Origin: an uncultured Verrucomicrobiota bacterium
GTDB taxonomy: Bacteria > Verrucomicrobiota > Verrucomicrobiia > Chthoniobacterales > SZAS-18
Direction of reading: 5' to 3'
Assembly (NCBI GenBank): GCA_937873255.1
Contig: CALMVM010000335.1
Span: forward strand, 258 to 10,656
Length of the DNA: 10,399 nucleotides
A program made the translations under genes and the position numbers. Shown in pieces: positions 1 to 7,661 of the stretch. The notes below the pieces were generated by a model, which was not told the DNA's origin, searched no databases, and was given only the letters and a program-made list of their open reading frames with translations. Each line of letters starts with the position of its first letter. Positions within the stretch are counted from its first letter, which is position 1.

Positions 1-63
1 AAGCAACGCTTTCTGTTGATCGGAGCCGGCCGCGCCGTTGGACGGATGCGGCGACGGCGGCGG

Positions 64-91
64 TTGCAAGCACGGGCGGCGGTGATAGCTT
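64..91 (+). promoter_or_regulatory. Candidate promoter of the chaN-like gene
   Basis: The -35-like box TTGCAA (64-69) and the -10-like box TAGCTT (86-91) are separated by 16 nt. Nine bases separate the -10 box from the ATG at 101, so transcription would begin at or just before the start codon. The same box pair occurs upstream of ald, hppA and the exported-protein gene in this window. Bases 1-63 show nothing else I can assign; no reading there resembles a known protein. Confidence 0.5.
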
Positions 92-100
92 GCCTGCCCC

Positions 101-998
101 ATGCACGGAACGAAGTCGTGTTCTTCCCTGCGCCGCGCCGCGCTCATCCTTTTGTGCGGCGGTGCGCTGTCGGCGTGCCACAGCCCCAGCGGCGGCCTGA
201 ACCTGCCCAAGCAGGCCGGTCCCGTTCCGGTGAACATCCCCCGGCAGCCTTCCGCCGCCGAACAGGCGTTCTGGGAACAGCTTGCCCCTGCAAGGGTCAT
301 CTACATCGGCGAGACCCACAACAGCAACTCCGACCACGAGTACCAGTGGGACGTGCTCAAAGGCATGAAGGCGCGCGGCATCCGGTGCGCGGTGGCCTGG
401 GAGATGTTCGAGGTTCCCCAGCAGTCGCTGCTCGATGAATGGGGCGCGCGCCGGCTGACGACCGATTCGCTCCTGCAAAAGACCGAATTCCAAACGCACT
501 GGGGAACGCTCTCGGTGCTCTACGAAAAAATCTTGCGCTGGACCCTGGCCGAGGGCATGCCGAGCGTGGCGCTCAACGCTCCGGCCGCGCTCAGCCACAA
601 GCTGGCGATGGGTCAGGCGCTCGATCCTGCCGAAAAAGCGATGCTGCCGAGCGGGTTCCGGCCGCTGCCCGGCGGTTACGAGCATTTCTCCGAACAGATG
701 GCCGCCAGTCCGCACGGCGGCGGGGCTGACCTGCTCAACTTTTCACCCCCCAAACTGCTGGGAACAAACGATGGCGACGCGGATCGCGGAGTTCCTCGCC
801 ACCCATCCCGACGAGAAATTGATCGTGCTCATCGGTCGCGGGCACGTGGAGGGCGGCTTCGGCGTGCCGGCGTTCGTGATGCAAAAGACGGACGCCGCCC
901 AACTCGTGCTCTTCCCGGGCGGGCTGCCGGCCAACGCGAATTCCGGCGGTGGCCACCTCGCCTCGGCGGACGGCGCTCGACCCGCCGGAATTTTGTAG
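101..998 (+). pseudogene. ChaN-like (DUF399) haem/iron-associated lipoprotein, frameshifted
   Basis: The start at 101 encodes a lipoprotein signal: basic N-terminus (Arg11-Arg12), hydrophobic stretch, and lipobox L23-S-A-C26, so the product should be lipid-anchored. The ChaN family hallmarks follow: an IYIGETHNSNSDHEYQWD segment and an AWEMFE segment. ChaN proteins bind haem and are linked to iron uptake. The reading frame breaks near 746-751, a run of six C. Downstream, the conserved C-terminal part (ATRIAEFLATHPDEKLIVL, then GRGHVEGGFGVPAF) lies in the next frame from about 752 to the TAG at 996-998. Removing one C joins the halves as NFSPPNCWEQTMATRIAEFL and gives about 298 residues, a normal length for the family. 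Without repair, the first frame runs on to 1201 as Arg-rich sequence typical of out-of-frame GC-rich DNA, overlapping yqgE. The break could be a sequencing or assembly error, a real mutation, or +1 slippage at CCC-CCC. Family assignment is firm; the functional state is not. Confidence 0.82.
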
Positions 999-1047
999 CG
1001 ACCACGGCCGGGTCCGTGCGGCGGGACGATGCCAACGTAACTCTGCG

Positions 1048-1620
1048 ATGCGCCTCATCGACCCCACGACAAACGACGGCGGGAGCTGGCAGGGACTGCT
1101 GCTGGCCGCGCATCCGACCCTGCGGGACCCGAACTTCCGGCGCAGTGTTCTCTTCCTCTCGACGCATGAGTCCAACCTGGGGGCGTTCGGGTTCGTGCTG
1201 AACCATCCCTTGGGCAAAACGGCGGCCGACCTGTTGCCCGAACACGGTCAGCGCGAATTGCTCGGACGTATCCCGGTGTTCCTCGGCGGGCCGGTCGGGC
1301 ACGATCAGCTCAGTTTCGCGCGCGTGGAGTTCGGCGCGCCGAAGACCGACGGGCGTTTCCAGTCGAACCTCTCGCTCGACGAGGTCGCGGCGCTCGCGGA
1401 AGAACGGCCGGGGAGCGTCCGGGCGTTCGTCGGTTATTCGGGCTGGTCGGCGGGGCAGTTGGAAGGCGAACTCGAACAAAAGTCCTGGGTGCTCGTGAAA
1501 CCCGACAGCCGTTCGGGTCCGCCGCTGGCGCACGAACGCGTCTGGTACAAGATCATGAACGCGCTCGGGCCGGTTTATAAACTGTTGGCGGCTGTGCCCG
1601 ACGACATTTCGTTGAACTGA
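1048..1620 (+). CDS. yqgE: YqgE/AlgH family protein (UPF0301)
   Basis: The protein is 190 residues, close to the usual 185-190. The family signature is clear near the N-terminus: GLLLAAHPTLRDPNFRRSV, then LFLSTHESNLGAFGFVLNHP, followed by FLGGPVG and, later, VRAFVGYSGWSAGQLEGEL. The C-terminal segment WVLVKPD is also present. AlgH was first described as a regulator of alginate genes in Pseudomonas, but the molecular role of the wider family is unsettled, so no function should be assumed. An upstream in-frame ATG at 949 would add 33 residues with no family similarity that overlap the end of the chaN-like gene. The ATG at 1048 fits the family's N-terminus and is preferred. No Shine-Dalgarno sequence is seen. 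The gene lies 49 nt after the chaN-like stop with no obvious promoter between, so co-transcription is likely. Confidence 0.9.
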   Translation: MRLIDPTTNDGGSWQGLLLAAHPTLRDPNFRRSVLFLSTHESNLGAFGFVLNHPLGKTAADLLPEHGQRELLGRIPVFLGGPVGHDQLSFARVEFGAPKTDGRFQSNLSLDEVAALAEERPGSVRAFVGYSGWSAGQLEGELEQKSWVLVKPDSRSGPPLAHERVWYKIMNALGPVYKLLAAVPDDISLN

Positions 1621-1639
1621 CCGGCGCGCGCGCTAGTGT
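1612..1639 (+). promoter_or_regulatory. Candidate ald promoter, probably leaderless
   Basis: TTGAAC (1612-1617) lies over the last codons of yqgE. It is followed after 16 nt by TAGTGT (1634-1639). Only 7 nt separate this -10-like box from the ald ATG at 1647, so the expected transcription start is at or within a base or two of the A of the ATG. A GGAGG (1641-1645) precedes the ATG by a single base, too close for normal Shine-Dalgarno use. Confidence 0.55.
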
Positions 1640-1646
1640 CGGAGGC

Positions 1647-2756
1647 ATGAAGATCGGCGTCCCCAAAGAGATCAAACAACAGGAAAATCGCGTGTCGCTG
1701 CTGCCCTCGGCGGCCTATCAGCTCAAGAAACGCGGGCATCAGGTGTTGGTCGAACAGGGGGCGGGGGTGGGCTCCGGTTACCCCGACGCCGATTACGAGC
1801 ATGCCGGGGCGACGATGATCCCGACGCACGCCGGCGTGTTCGAGGAGGCAGACATGATCGTCAAGGTCAAGGAGCCGCTGCCGGAAGAATACCCGCTCCT
1901 GCGTCCGAAGCAGTTGTTGTTTACCTACCTGCACCTCGCGGCGAACCGCACCTTGACCGACGCCCTGGCGAAAAGCGGGGCGATTTGCATCGCGTACGAG
2001 ACCATCGAGATCAATCACCGCCTGCCCCTGCTGGAGCCGATGAGCGAGATCGCGGGACGCATGTCGGTCTTCGTCGGCGGCAACCTGCTCAGCAAGCACC
2101 ACGGCGGCGCGGGCGTCCTGCTCGGCGGCGTGCCGGGAGTTTTGCCGGGCAAGGTTGTCGTGCTAGGCGGCGGAACGTCGGGGGTCAACGCCGCACGGAT
2201 GGCCACGGGCGTCGGCGCGGACGTGACGATCCTCGAAGTCGATCTGGAGCGGATGCGTTTCCTCGACATCACGATGCACACCCACACGCTGTTTTCGAGC
2301 GAGGCGCACCTCGTCAGCCTGTTGCCGACGGTCGATCTGCTGATCGGCGCGGTGCTTGTGCCCGGGGCCCGCGCGCCGAAGCTCATTACCCGTGAAATGC
2401 TCAAGCAGATGCGCCCGGGCAGCGTGCTCGTGGACATCGCGGTGGACCAGGGCGGCTGCGCGGAAACCACCCGGCCGACGACCCATCACGACCCGACTTA
2501 CATCGAGGAAGGCGTTACCCATTATTGCGTCGCCAATATGCCCGGCGCATACGCCCGCACGGCCACGCAGGCGCTGACGAACGTCACGGGGCGCTACGTC
2601 GAGATGCTCGCCGACCTCGGTTTGAAGGAGGCCATCGGGCGGCAGCCGGCGCTGTTGGGCGGGATCAACTTGTACGAAGGCAAAATCACCTGCCAGGCGG
2701 TCGCCGAAGCGCACGGAATGGAGTTCCACGACCCCAGGACGCTGCTGGCGGCGTGA
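1647..2756 (+). CDS. ald: Alanine dehydrogenase (NAD+, EC 1.4.1.1)
   Basis: This enzyme catalyses reversible oxidative deamination of L-alanine to pyruvate and ammonia with NAD+, in the cytoplasm. The 369-residue length matches the family (about 370). It opens with MKIGVPKEIKQQENRVSLLP, a typical AlaDH/PNT N-terminal segment. The catalytic pair is present: Lys75 in VKVKEP and His96 in TYLHLAANRT. The Rossmann nucleotide site is VVVLGGGTSGVNAARMATG (glycines near 174-179), followed by an acidic residue in ILEVD. The active-site aspartate region VDIAVDQGGCAETTRPTTH (Asp267) matches the conserved Asp270 region of the Mycobacterium enzyme. The next gene starts within the ald stop, suggesting translational coupling. 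Alanine dehydrogenase rather than transhydrogenase PntA is supported by the length and the complete C-terminal half. Confidence 0.97.
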   Translation: MKIGVPKEIKQQENRVSLLPSAAYQLKKRGHQVLVEQGAGVGSGYPDADYEHAGATMIPTHAGVFEEADMIVKVKEPLPEEYPLLRPKQLLFTYLHLAANRTLTDALAKSGAICIAYETIEINHRLPLLEPMSEIAGRMSVFVGGNLLSKHHGGAGVLLGGVPGVLPGKVVVLGGGTSGVNAARMATGVGADVTILEVDLERMRFLDITMHTHTLFSSEAHLVSLLPTVDLLIGAVLVPGARAPKLITREMLKQMRPGSVLVDIAVDQGGCAETTRPTTHHDPTYIEEGVTHYCVANMPGAYARTATQALTNVTGRYVEMLADLGLKEAIGRQPALLGGINLYEGKITCQAVAEAHGMEFHDPRTLLAA

Positions 2757-3136
2757 GGGCACGGCACGGACGGTCGCGGCGGGCCGAGACGACGCCGGCC
2801 CCGGCGGCGGACGCGTCGTTCCACCATTACGTGTACGTGATCCTGCTCGATCCGAAGGTGGCCGAGCACCCGTCGGTCCGGCGATTGAACCCGCTCCGCG
2901 ACCCCGCCAAGCCGTGCGTTTACGTCGGGATGACCGGCCTCGATCCCGTCGAGCGTTTCGCCAACCACCGTCGCGGCTACAAGTCCGCGTGGACGGTGCG
3001 GCGGTACGGGGTCCGGCTGTTGCCGGAGATGTACGAGTGTTATAACCCGATGCCGTTCCACGCGGCGGCGGAGATGGAGCAGGGTCTGGCGGAAGATTTG
3101 CGCGCGGAAGGCTACACCGTCACCGGTGGCAAATAA
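2753..3136 (+). CDS. Small GIY-YIG-like protein of unknown role
   Basis: A GTG at 2753-2755 overlaps the ald TGA (GTGA), giving 127 residues and implying coupled expression. There is no ATG before the conserved part. Residues 1-22 are low-complexity and basic; a folded region follows from about His24. It contains HYVYVILLD (24-33), then PCVYVGMTG (54-62), then ERFANHRRGYKS (67-78), and an acidic helix AAAEMEQGLAEDLRAEG. These look like the GIY and YIG strands, the basic helix and the metal-binding Glu of GIY-YIG nucleases. The roughly 25-residue gap between the two strands is much longer than the usual 10-11, and the first motif reads VYV. Nuclease activity is therefore an inference. The sequence is compact and well conserved-looking, so it is likely a real gene rather than a shadow. 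Confidence 0.68.
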   Translation: MRARHGRSRRAETTPAPAADASFHHYVYVILLDPKVAEHPSVRRLNPLRDPAKPCVYVGMTGLDPVERFANHRRGYKSAWTVRRYGVRLLPEMYECYNPMPFHAAAEMEQGLAEDLRAEGYTVTGGK

Positions 3137-3161
3137 GTTGCGGACGAGGGTCAATCAGCGG

Positions 3162-3188
3162 TTGAAGGCGCGGTTTTTCCGGTAAATG
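3162..3188 (+). promoter_or_regulatory. Weak candidate promoter of argD-argF
   Basis: TTGAAG (3162-3167) and TAAATG (3183-3188) are separated by 15 nt, with 23 nt from the -10-like box to the argD ATG. Spacing is one base or more shorter than in the four TAGnnT promoters of this window, so the call is tentative. The 75-nt gap 3137-3211 contains no clear terminator and no recognisable ARG-box-like operator. Confidence 0.3.
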
Positions 3189-3211
3189 TTGCGCCTTCCG
3201 TCCGATCCGCC

Positions 3212-4516
3212 ATGCAGAAGACTTCGACCGAATCCGACCAACCGACCGAGGGTTTATTCCGGGACTACGTGCTGCCGACCTACGCGCGGTTCCCGTTGAA
3301 TCTGGCGCGCGGGCGCGGCAGCCGGGTGTGGGACGAGGCGGGCAGGGAATATCTGGATTTCGGCGCGGGCATCGCGGTGTCGTCGCTCGGTCACGCGCAT
3401 CCGCGCATCGTCGAGGCGTTGACCCGGCAGGCGGGCACGCTGACGCATTGCTCGAATTTGTACTACAATCGCCCGCAAGGTCTGCTGGCCGAGCGCATCG
3501 TCTCGCTGGTGGGGCATCCCGGGAAGGTTTTCTTTTGCAACAGCGGCGCGGAGGCGAACGAGGGACTCTACAAATTGGCGCGCAAGTTCGGCCACGACGG
3601 CCGGCCCGGCGGGCGGTTCGAGGTGTTGACGTTCCACGATTCGTTTCACGGCCGGACGCTCGCGGGCATCGCCGCCACCGGGCAGGAAAAAGTTCGCAAG
3701 GGCTTCGACCCGGTGACGCCCGGTTTCCTCAAGGCCCACTTCAACGACCTCGCCAGCGTCGAGGCCGCGTTGACCCCGCAAACAGCCGCCATCTTGCTGG
3801 AACCGATCCAGGGCGAAATCGGCGTGATCCCGGCGCGGGCGGAATTCCTGCGGGGATTGCGCCGGCTGTGCGACGAGCGCGACCTGCTGCTTTTCTTCGA
3901 CGAAATCCAATGCGGCTTCGGTCGGACGGGCGACTGGTGCGCGTGGAAATCGCTGGGGTGCCCAGAGGTCGTGCCCGACGGCATCGCTTGGGCGAAAGGA
4001 ATGGCGGCCGGTTTCCCGATGGGAGCGTTCTGGGTGCGCGAGAAGGAAATCACGCTCGCCGACGGCGGCCGCTCGACGTTGCCGGAGCGGATGGGGCCGG
4101 GCTCGCACGGAACGACTTTCGGCGGCACGCCGCTCGGTTGCGCGGTCAGCCTGGAAACGTTGGCGACCATCGAGGACGAGGGCCTGCTGGCGAACAGCCT
4201 GGAGCGCGGCGAGCAACTTTTGTCGTCCCTGAACGCGGCTAAGATCCCCGGCGTGGCCGCTGTGCGCGGGCAGGGATTGATGGTCGGCGTGGAACTGGAC
4301 CCGGCGCTGGCGAGCGAGATGCCCGGTTTCCGCTCGCGCCCGGAACGCGCCCCGAGCTTGCGGCTGGTGGACCTCTGTCAGGAGGCGGGTTTGCTCTTGA
4401 TCCCGTCCGGGACCGACCGCGTGCGTTGGCTACCGCCCCTGAACGTCTCGGGCGACGACATCGAACGCGGGGTCGAGATCTTCGCCGGCGTCCTGCGGGG
4501 CATAGCAATCCAATAG
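3212..4516 (+). CDS. argD: Acetylornithine aminotransferase (class III, PLP)
   Basis: Predicted role: transfer of an amino group from glutamate to N-acetylglutamate semialdehyde to give N-acetylornithine, in arginine synthesis. The 434-residue protein shows the class III aminotransferase order: an N-terminal substrate region (VWDEAGREYLDFGAGIAV), the PLP-phosphate motif FFCNSGAEANEGLYKLAR, FHDSFHGRTLAG, the PLP-ring aspartate in FFDEIQCGFGRTG (Asp230), and the Schiff-base lysine in WAKGMAAGFPMGA (Lys262). HGTTFGGTPLGCAV follows. About 20 extra residues lie between the lysine region and HGTTFGG, making it slightly longer than the usual ~400. The immediate argF neighbour supports the acetylornithine assignment. 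Related class III enzymes (4-aminobutyrate or succinylornithine transaminases) cannot be excluded from motifs alone. No Shine-Dalgarno is visible before the ATG at 3212. Confidence 0.92.
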   Translation: MQKTSTESDQPTEGLFRDYVLPTYARFPLNLARGRGSRVWDEAGREYLDFGAGIAVSSLGHAHPRIVEALTRQAGTLTHCSNLYYNRPQGLLAERIVSLVGHPGKVFFCNSGAEANEGLYKLARKFGHDGRPGGRFEVLTFHDSFHGRTLAGIAATGQEKVRKGFDPVTPGFLKAHFNDLASVEAALTPQTAAILLEPIQGEIGVIPARAEFLRGLRRLCDERDLLLFFDEIQCGFGRTGDWCAWKSLGCPEVVPDGIAWAKGMAAGFPMGAFWVREKEITLADGGRSTLPERMGPGSHGTTFGGTPLGCAVSLETLATIEDEGLLANSLERGEQLLSSLNAAKIPGVAAVRGQGLMVGVELDPALASEMPGFRSRPERAPSLRLVDLCQEAGLLLIPSGTDRVRWLPPLNVSGDDIERGVEIFAGVLRGIAIQ

Positions 4517-4528
4517 GGAACCGTTCCC
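4516..4528. repeat. Perfect 13-nt palindrome between argD and argF
   Basis: GGGAAC (4516-4521), one C, then GTTCCC (4523-4528). It starts on the last base of the argD TAG and ends one base before the last C that precedes the argF GTG at 4530, so it fills nearly the whole gap. In RNA it could fold as a 5-bp stem with a CCG loop directly over the initiation region of argF. It might also be a protein-binding half-site pair, or chance. Confidence 0.5.
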
Positions 4529-4529
4529 C

Positions 4530-5435
4530 GTGCGAAACCTCCTTTCCATCGAGTCGCTGAATCGCGACGAAATCCTGCGTATCCTCGCGCTCGGCGGCGA
4601 GATGAAAGCCACGCGCGGCCGGCACGCCGCCCATCCCTTGCGCCACCGCTGCTGGGGAATGTTTTTCGCCAAGTCGTCCACGCGTACGCGGGTGAGTTTC
4701 GAAGTGGGTATCCGCGAACTGGGGGGGGACGTGTTGTTTCTCAGTGCCAACGACCTCCAGCTCGGCCGGGGCGAGCCCATCGAGGATACCGCCCGCGTGG
4801 TGGGCCGGATGCTGCACGGGGCCGTGATCCGCACCTTCGCGCACTCGGACGTGGAAACGTTCGCGCAGGCCAGCGGGTTGCCGACGATCAACGCGCTCAC
4901 CGACGCGGAGCATCCCTGCCAGATTCTGGCTGATTTGTTCACGATCCAAGAACTCCTCGGCGACTGGCGGGGCAAAACGGTCTGCTACCTCGGCGATGGC
5001 GCGTGCAACGTGCCGATCTCGTGGCTCTGGGCGGCGGCGCGGCGCGGGGATTTCCGGTTGGTCATCGCCGCGCCGAAGAAATACCAGCCGTCGGCCGAAC
5101 TGCTCGCCCGGCTCGGACCGGGCGCGGACGTGCATTGTACCGAGGACCCCGCCGAGGCGGCTGCGGGTGCGGACGTGCTCTACACCGATGTCTGGGTGAG
5201 CATGGGGATGGAAGCGGACGCGGCCGGACGGATGGAAGACTTGCGCGGCTACGGCATCGACGCGGCGCTGGTGGCCCGCGCGAAGCCGGGCGCGTTGGTC
5301 ATGCACTGTTTGCCCGCGTACCGGGGCAAGGAGATCACGGCCGAAATCCTGGAGGCGAACGCCGACACGATCTTCACCCAGGCCGAGAATCGGCTCCACG
5401 TTCAGAAGGCCATTCTGAGCCTGCTGGCGGGCTGA
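4530..5435 (+). CDS. argF: Ornithine carbamoyltransferase (EC 2.1.3.3)
   Basis: This enzyme makes citrulline from L-ornithine and carbamoyl phosphate, the step after ornithine formation in arginine synthesis; cytoplasmic, normally trimeric. The 301 residues fit the family. Carbamoyl-phosphate motif KSSTRTR is at 48-54, HPCQ at 128-131, the ornithine motif DVWVSMG at 220-226, and the catalytic HCLP at 259-262. The SMG motif favours ornithine over N-acetyl- or N-succinyl-ornithine as substrate. One oddity: the usual GDGNN segment reads GDGACN (155-160). This looks like a one-residue insertion that keeps the second Asn, the ornithine-contacting one in the human enzyme (Asn199). The start is GTG at 4530, 13 nt after the argD stop, matching the conserved N-terminus (RNLLSIESL). 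Co-transcription with argD is very likely. Confidence 0.95.
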   Translation: MRNLLSIESLNRDEILRILALGGEMKATRGRHAAHPLRHRCWGMFFAKSSTRTRVSFEVGIRELGGDVLFLSANDLQLGRGEPIEDTARVVGRMLHGAVIRTFAHSDVETFAQASGLPTINALTDAEHPCQILADLFTIQELLGDWRGKTVCYLGDGACNVPISWLWAAARRGDFRLVIAAPKKYQPSAELLARLGPGADVHCTEDPAEAAAGADVLYTDVWVSMGMEADAAGRMEDLRGYGIDAALVARAKPGALVMHCLPAYRGKEITAEILEANADTIFTQAENRLHVQKAILSLLAG

Positions 5436-5457
5436 GGGACGGGGGAAACGAAAAGGG

Positions 5458-5485
5458 TTGCGGCGCGACGGGGAACTACTAGATT
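5458..5485 (+). promoter_or_regulatory. Candidate hppA promoter
   Basis: TTGCGG (5458-5463), 16 nt, then TAGATT (5480-5485). The expected start near 5491-5493 gives a leader of roughly 48 nt without any Shine-Dalgarno sequence before the ATG at 5540. The -10-like box sits inside a 7-bp inverted repeat, CGACGGG (5466-5472) and CCCGTCG (5495-5501). The gap 5436-5539 has no clear terminator for argF. Confidence 0.5.
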
Positions 5486-5539
5486 GCCCGCTCTCCCGTC
5501 GTCCCATCCCCCGAAACTCGCTGTTTGACCCCCTGTTCT

Positions 5540-7642
5540 ATGTTCCTCGGTGACTTCCTTTTGAACTCCGGCATCTGGATTTCGCTCCTGTTCGCGGCTG
5601 TTGGTCTCGGCTGCTCGTTTTACCTCATCAAATTGATCCTGGCGGCCCCGGCGGGCGACGGGCGCATGAAGCAGGTCGCCGCGGCTATCGAAGAGGGGGC
5701 CAAGGCGTATCTGAATCGTCAGATCGTCAGCATCGGCGTCATCGCGGTCGTCATTTTCATTCTCACGGCGGTGTTCAAGGGATGGCCGACAGCTATCGGT
5801 TTTCTGATCGGCGCGGTCTGCTCGCTGGCGGCGGGGTTCATCGGGATGCGCATCGCCGTCCTGGCGAACGTCCGCACCGCGCAGGCCGCGAGCACGAGCC
5901 TGCACGGGGCGATGTGCATGGCATTCAACGGCGGGGCGGTCACCGGTCTGCTCGTCGTCGGTCTGGCGCTCCTGTCGGTGGGCATCTTTTATGAGGTCAT
6001 GCTGCACGTCGCCGAGAAGCCGGCGACGGCGATTGCGAGCCTCATCGGGCTCGCGTTGGGATCGAGTCTGATCAGCGTTTTCGCGCGGCTGGGCGGCGGC
6101 ATCTACACGAAGGCGGCGGACGTGGGCGCGGACCTCGTCGGCAAGATCGAGAGCCACCTCGATGAAGACGATCCTCGCAATCCGGCGACCATTGCCGACA
6201 ACGTGGGCGACAACGTGGGCGATTGCGCCGGGATGGCGGCGGACGTGTTCGAGACGTATGCGGTCAGCCTGATCGGGGCGATTTTGATCGGTTCGCTGAC
6301 GCTCAAGGACACCCCGGCGGCGATTGTTTATCCGTTTTTGCTCGGCGGGGTGTCGATCCTCGGCGCGGTGCTGGGAATTTATCTGACCAACATTCGCAAG
6401 GTTTCGCCCGGGCGCGCGCTGCTCGAAGCGGTGGCGGTCAACAGCGTGCTTTCGGCGATTTTGTACCTGCCGATCACTTACGGGCTGTTCAAAGACAACG
6501 TGATTGTCGGTTCGACCACTTACACCTGGGGCGGCATCTACCTCGCATCGCTGGTTGGCATCGTCCTGACGGCAGCCATCGTGCTGATCACAAATTATTA
6601 CACTTCAACCAAGTACAGCCCGGTGCGCAAGATCGCCCTCGCCAGCGAGACGGGGCACGCGACGAACATCATCGCGGGTCTCGCCACCGGCCAGCGGGCG
6701 ACGGCGCTTCCGGTCATTTGCATCGCGGCGGCAATTTTGCTGAGCTATTATGCGGCTGGTTTTTACGGCATCGCCATCGCGGTGATGAGCATGCTCTCGC
6801 TTGCCGGCATCATCATCTCTCTCGACGCCTTCGGACCGATCACGGACAACGCGGGCGGCGTGGCCGTGATGAGCGATCTGCCGCAGAGCGTCCGGGCCGT
6901 CACCGACGAACTCGACGCCGTAGGCAACACGATGAAGGCCGTCACGAAGGGCTATGCCATCGCGTCGGCGGGCCTCGCGGCGCTGGTGTTGTTCCGCTCC
7001 TACGTGGAGGAATTGCAACAGCATTTCGCCGACCTCGCCAACCCGAAGCATTTCACCGGACCGGCGCTCGTCGAGGCAACGCAGTTTCTTCTGAGCGATC
7101 CGCGCGTGGTGGTCGGTCTATTCATCGGAGGCGCGCTGCCGTTCCTTTTTTCCGCCTTCAGCATGGACGCCGTGGGCAACGCCGCCGGAGCCGTTGTGCG
7201 CGAGGTGCGTCGTCAACTCCAAGCCAAACCGGGCATCCTGAAGGGCGAGGACAAGCCGGAATACGGCACGTGCGTGGACATCGTCACCAAGGCCGCGCTG
7301 GGGCAGATGATCATTCCTGCGCTGCTGCCCATCGTGGTCGTGATGCTCGTCGCGTGGATTCACCCCCTGGGCCATCTCGCCCTGGGCGGGATGCTCATGG
7401 GGACCATCGTGACGGGGTTGTTTCTCGCCATCTCGATGACCGGCAGCGGCGGAGCCTGGGACAACGCCAAAAAGTACATCGAGGAAGGCGCGCACGGTGG
7501 AAAAGGCTCGCAGGCCCATGCGGCGAGCGTGACGGGCGACACGGTCGGCGATCCTTACAAGGACACTGCCGGCCCCGCGATCAATCCCATGATCAAGGTC
7601 GTCAACATCGTGGCGATCCTCATTATCCCGCTCTTTTTCTAA
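5540..7642 (+). CDS. hppA: Membrane-bound H+-pumping pyrophosphatase, K+-independent type
   Basis: This membrane enzyme hydrolyses pyrophosphate and pumps protons across the membrane. The 700-residue protein is highly hydrophobic, with many membrane segments as expected for the family (about 16). Start choice: ATG 5540, preceding a first hydrophobic helix. Conserved elements in order: [11 protein letters not shown] (51-60), DVGADLVGK (194-202), [20 protein letters not shown] (210-229), [10 protein letters not shown] (462-471), [12 protein letters not shown] (637-648), and [14 protein letters not shown] (666-678). These carry the Asp and Lys residues that hold Mg-PPi. Lys466 and Thr469 occupy the positions where K+-dependent enzymes have Ala and other residues, which marks the K+-independent, proton-only class. 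It is a single-gene unit with its own promoter and a terminator downstream. It would relieve PPi from biosynthesis and help energise the membrane. Confidence 0.97.
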   Translation: MFLGDFLLNSGIWISLLFAAVGLGCSFYLIKLILAAPAGDGRMKQVAAAIEEGAKAYLNRQIVSIGVIAVVIFILTAVFKGWPTAIGFLIGAVCSLAAGFIGMRIAVLANVRTAQAASTSLHGAMCMAFNGGAVTGLLVVGLALLSVGIFYEVMLHVAEKPATAIASLIGLALGSSLISVFARLGGGIYTKAADVGADLVGKIESHLDEDDPRNPATIADNVGDNVGDCAGMAADVFETYAVSLIGAILIGSLTLKDTPAAIVYPFLLGGVSILGAVLGIYLTNIRKVSPGRALLEAVAVNSVLSAILYLPITYGLFKDNVIVGSTTYTWGGIYLASLVGIVLTAAIVLITNYYTSTKYSPVRKIALASETGHATNIIAGLATGQRATALPVICIAAAILLSYYAAGFYGIAIAVMSMLSLAGIIISLDAFGPITDNAGGVAVMSDLPQSVRAVTDELDAVGNTMKAVTKGYAIASAGLAALVLFRSYVEELQQHFADLANPKHFTGPALVEATQFLLSDPRVVVGLFIGGALPFLFSAFSMDAVGNAAGAVVREVRRQLQAKPGILKGEDKPEYGTCVDIVTKAALGQMIIPALLPIVVVMLVAWIHPLGHLALGGMLMGTIVTGLFLAISMTGSGGAWDNAKKYIEEGAHGGKGSQAHAASVTGDTVGDPYKDTAGPAINPMIKVVNIVAILIIPLFF

Positions 7643-7661
7643 GGGGTTTCCGAGTACGAAA

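Noticed and set aside
16..438. 140-codon open frame at the left edge
   Set aside because: Arg-rich, overlaps the ChaN-like gene out of frame, no signal or domain.
949..1047. Longer yqgE start at the ATG 949
   Set aside because: The added 33 residues overlap the ChaN coding end and bear no similarity to the YqgE N-terminus.
3254..4216. 320-codon minus-strand open frame opposite argD
   Set aside because: Antisense shadow; composition is typical of reversed GC-rich codons and argD is certain.
4239..5507. 422-codon minus-strand open frame opposite argF
   Set aside because: Low-complexity Arg/Pro/Ala product, no family features, wholly antisense to argF with its full motif set.
6199..6222. Tandem 12-nt repeat
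   Set aside because: It encodes the conserved NVGDNVGD pyrophosphate-binding segment of hppA, so it reflects protein motif structure rather than a repeat element.
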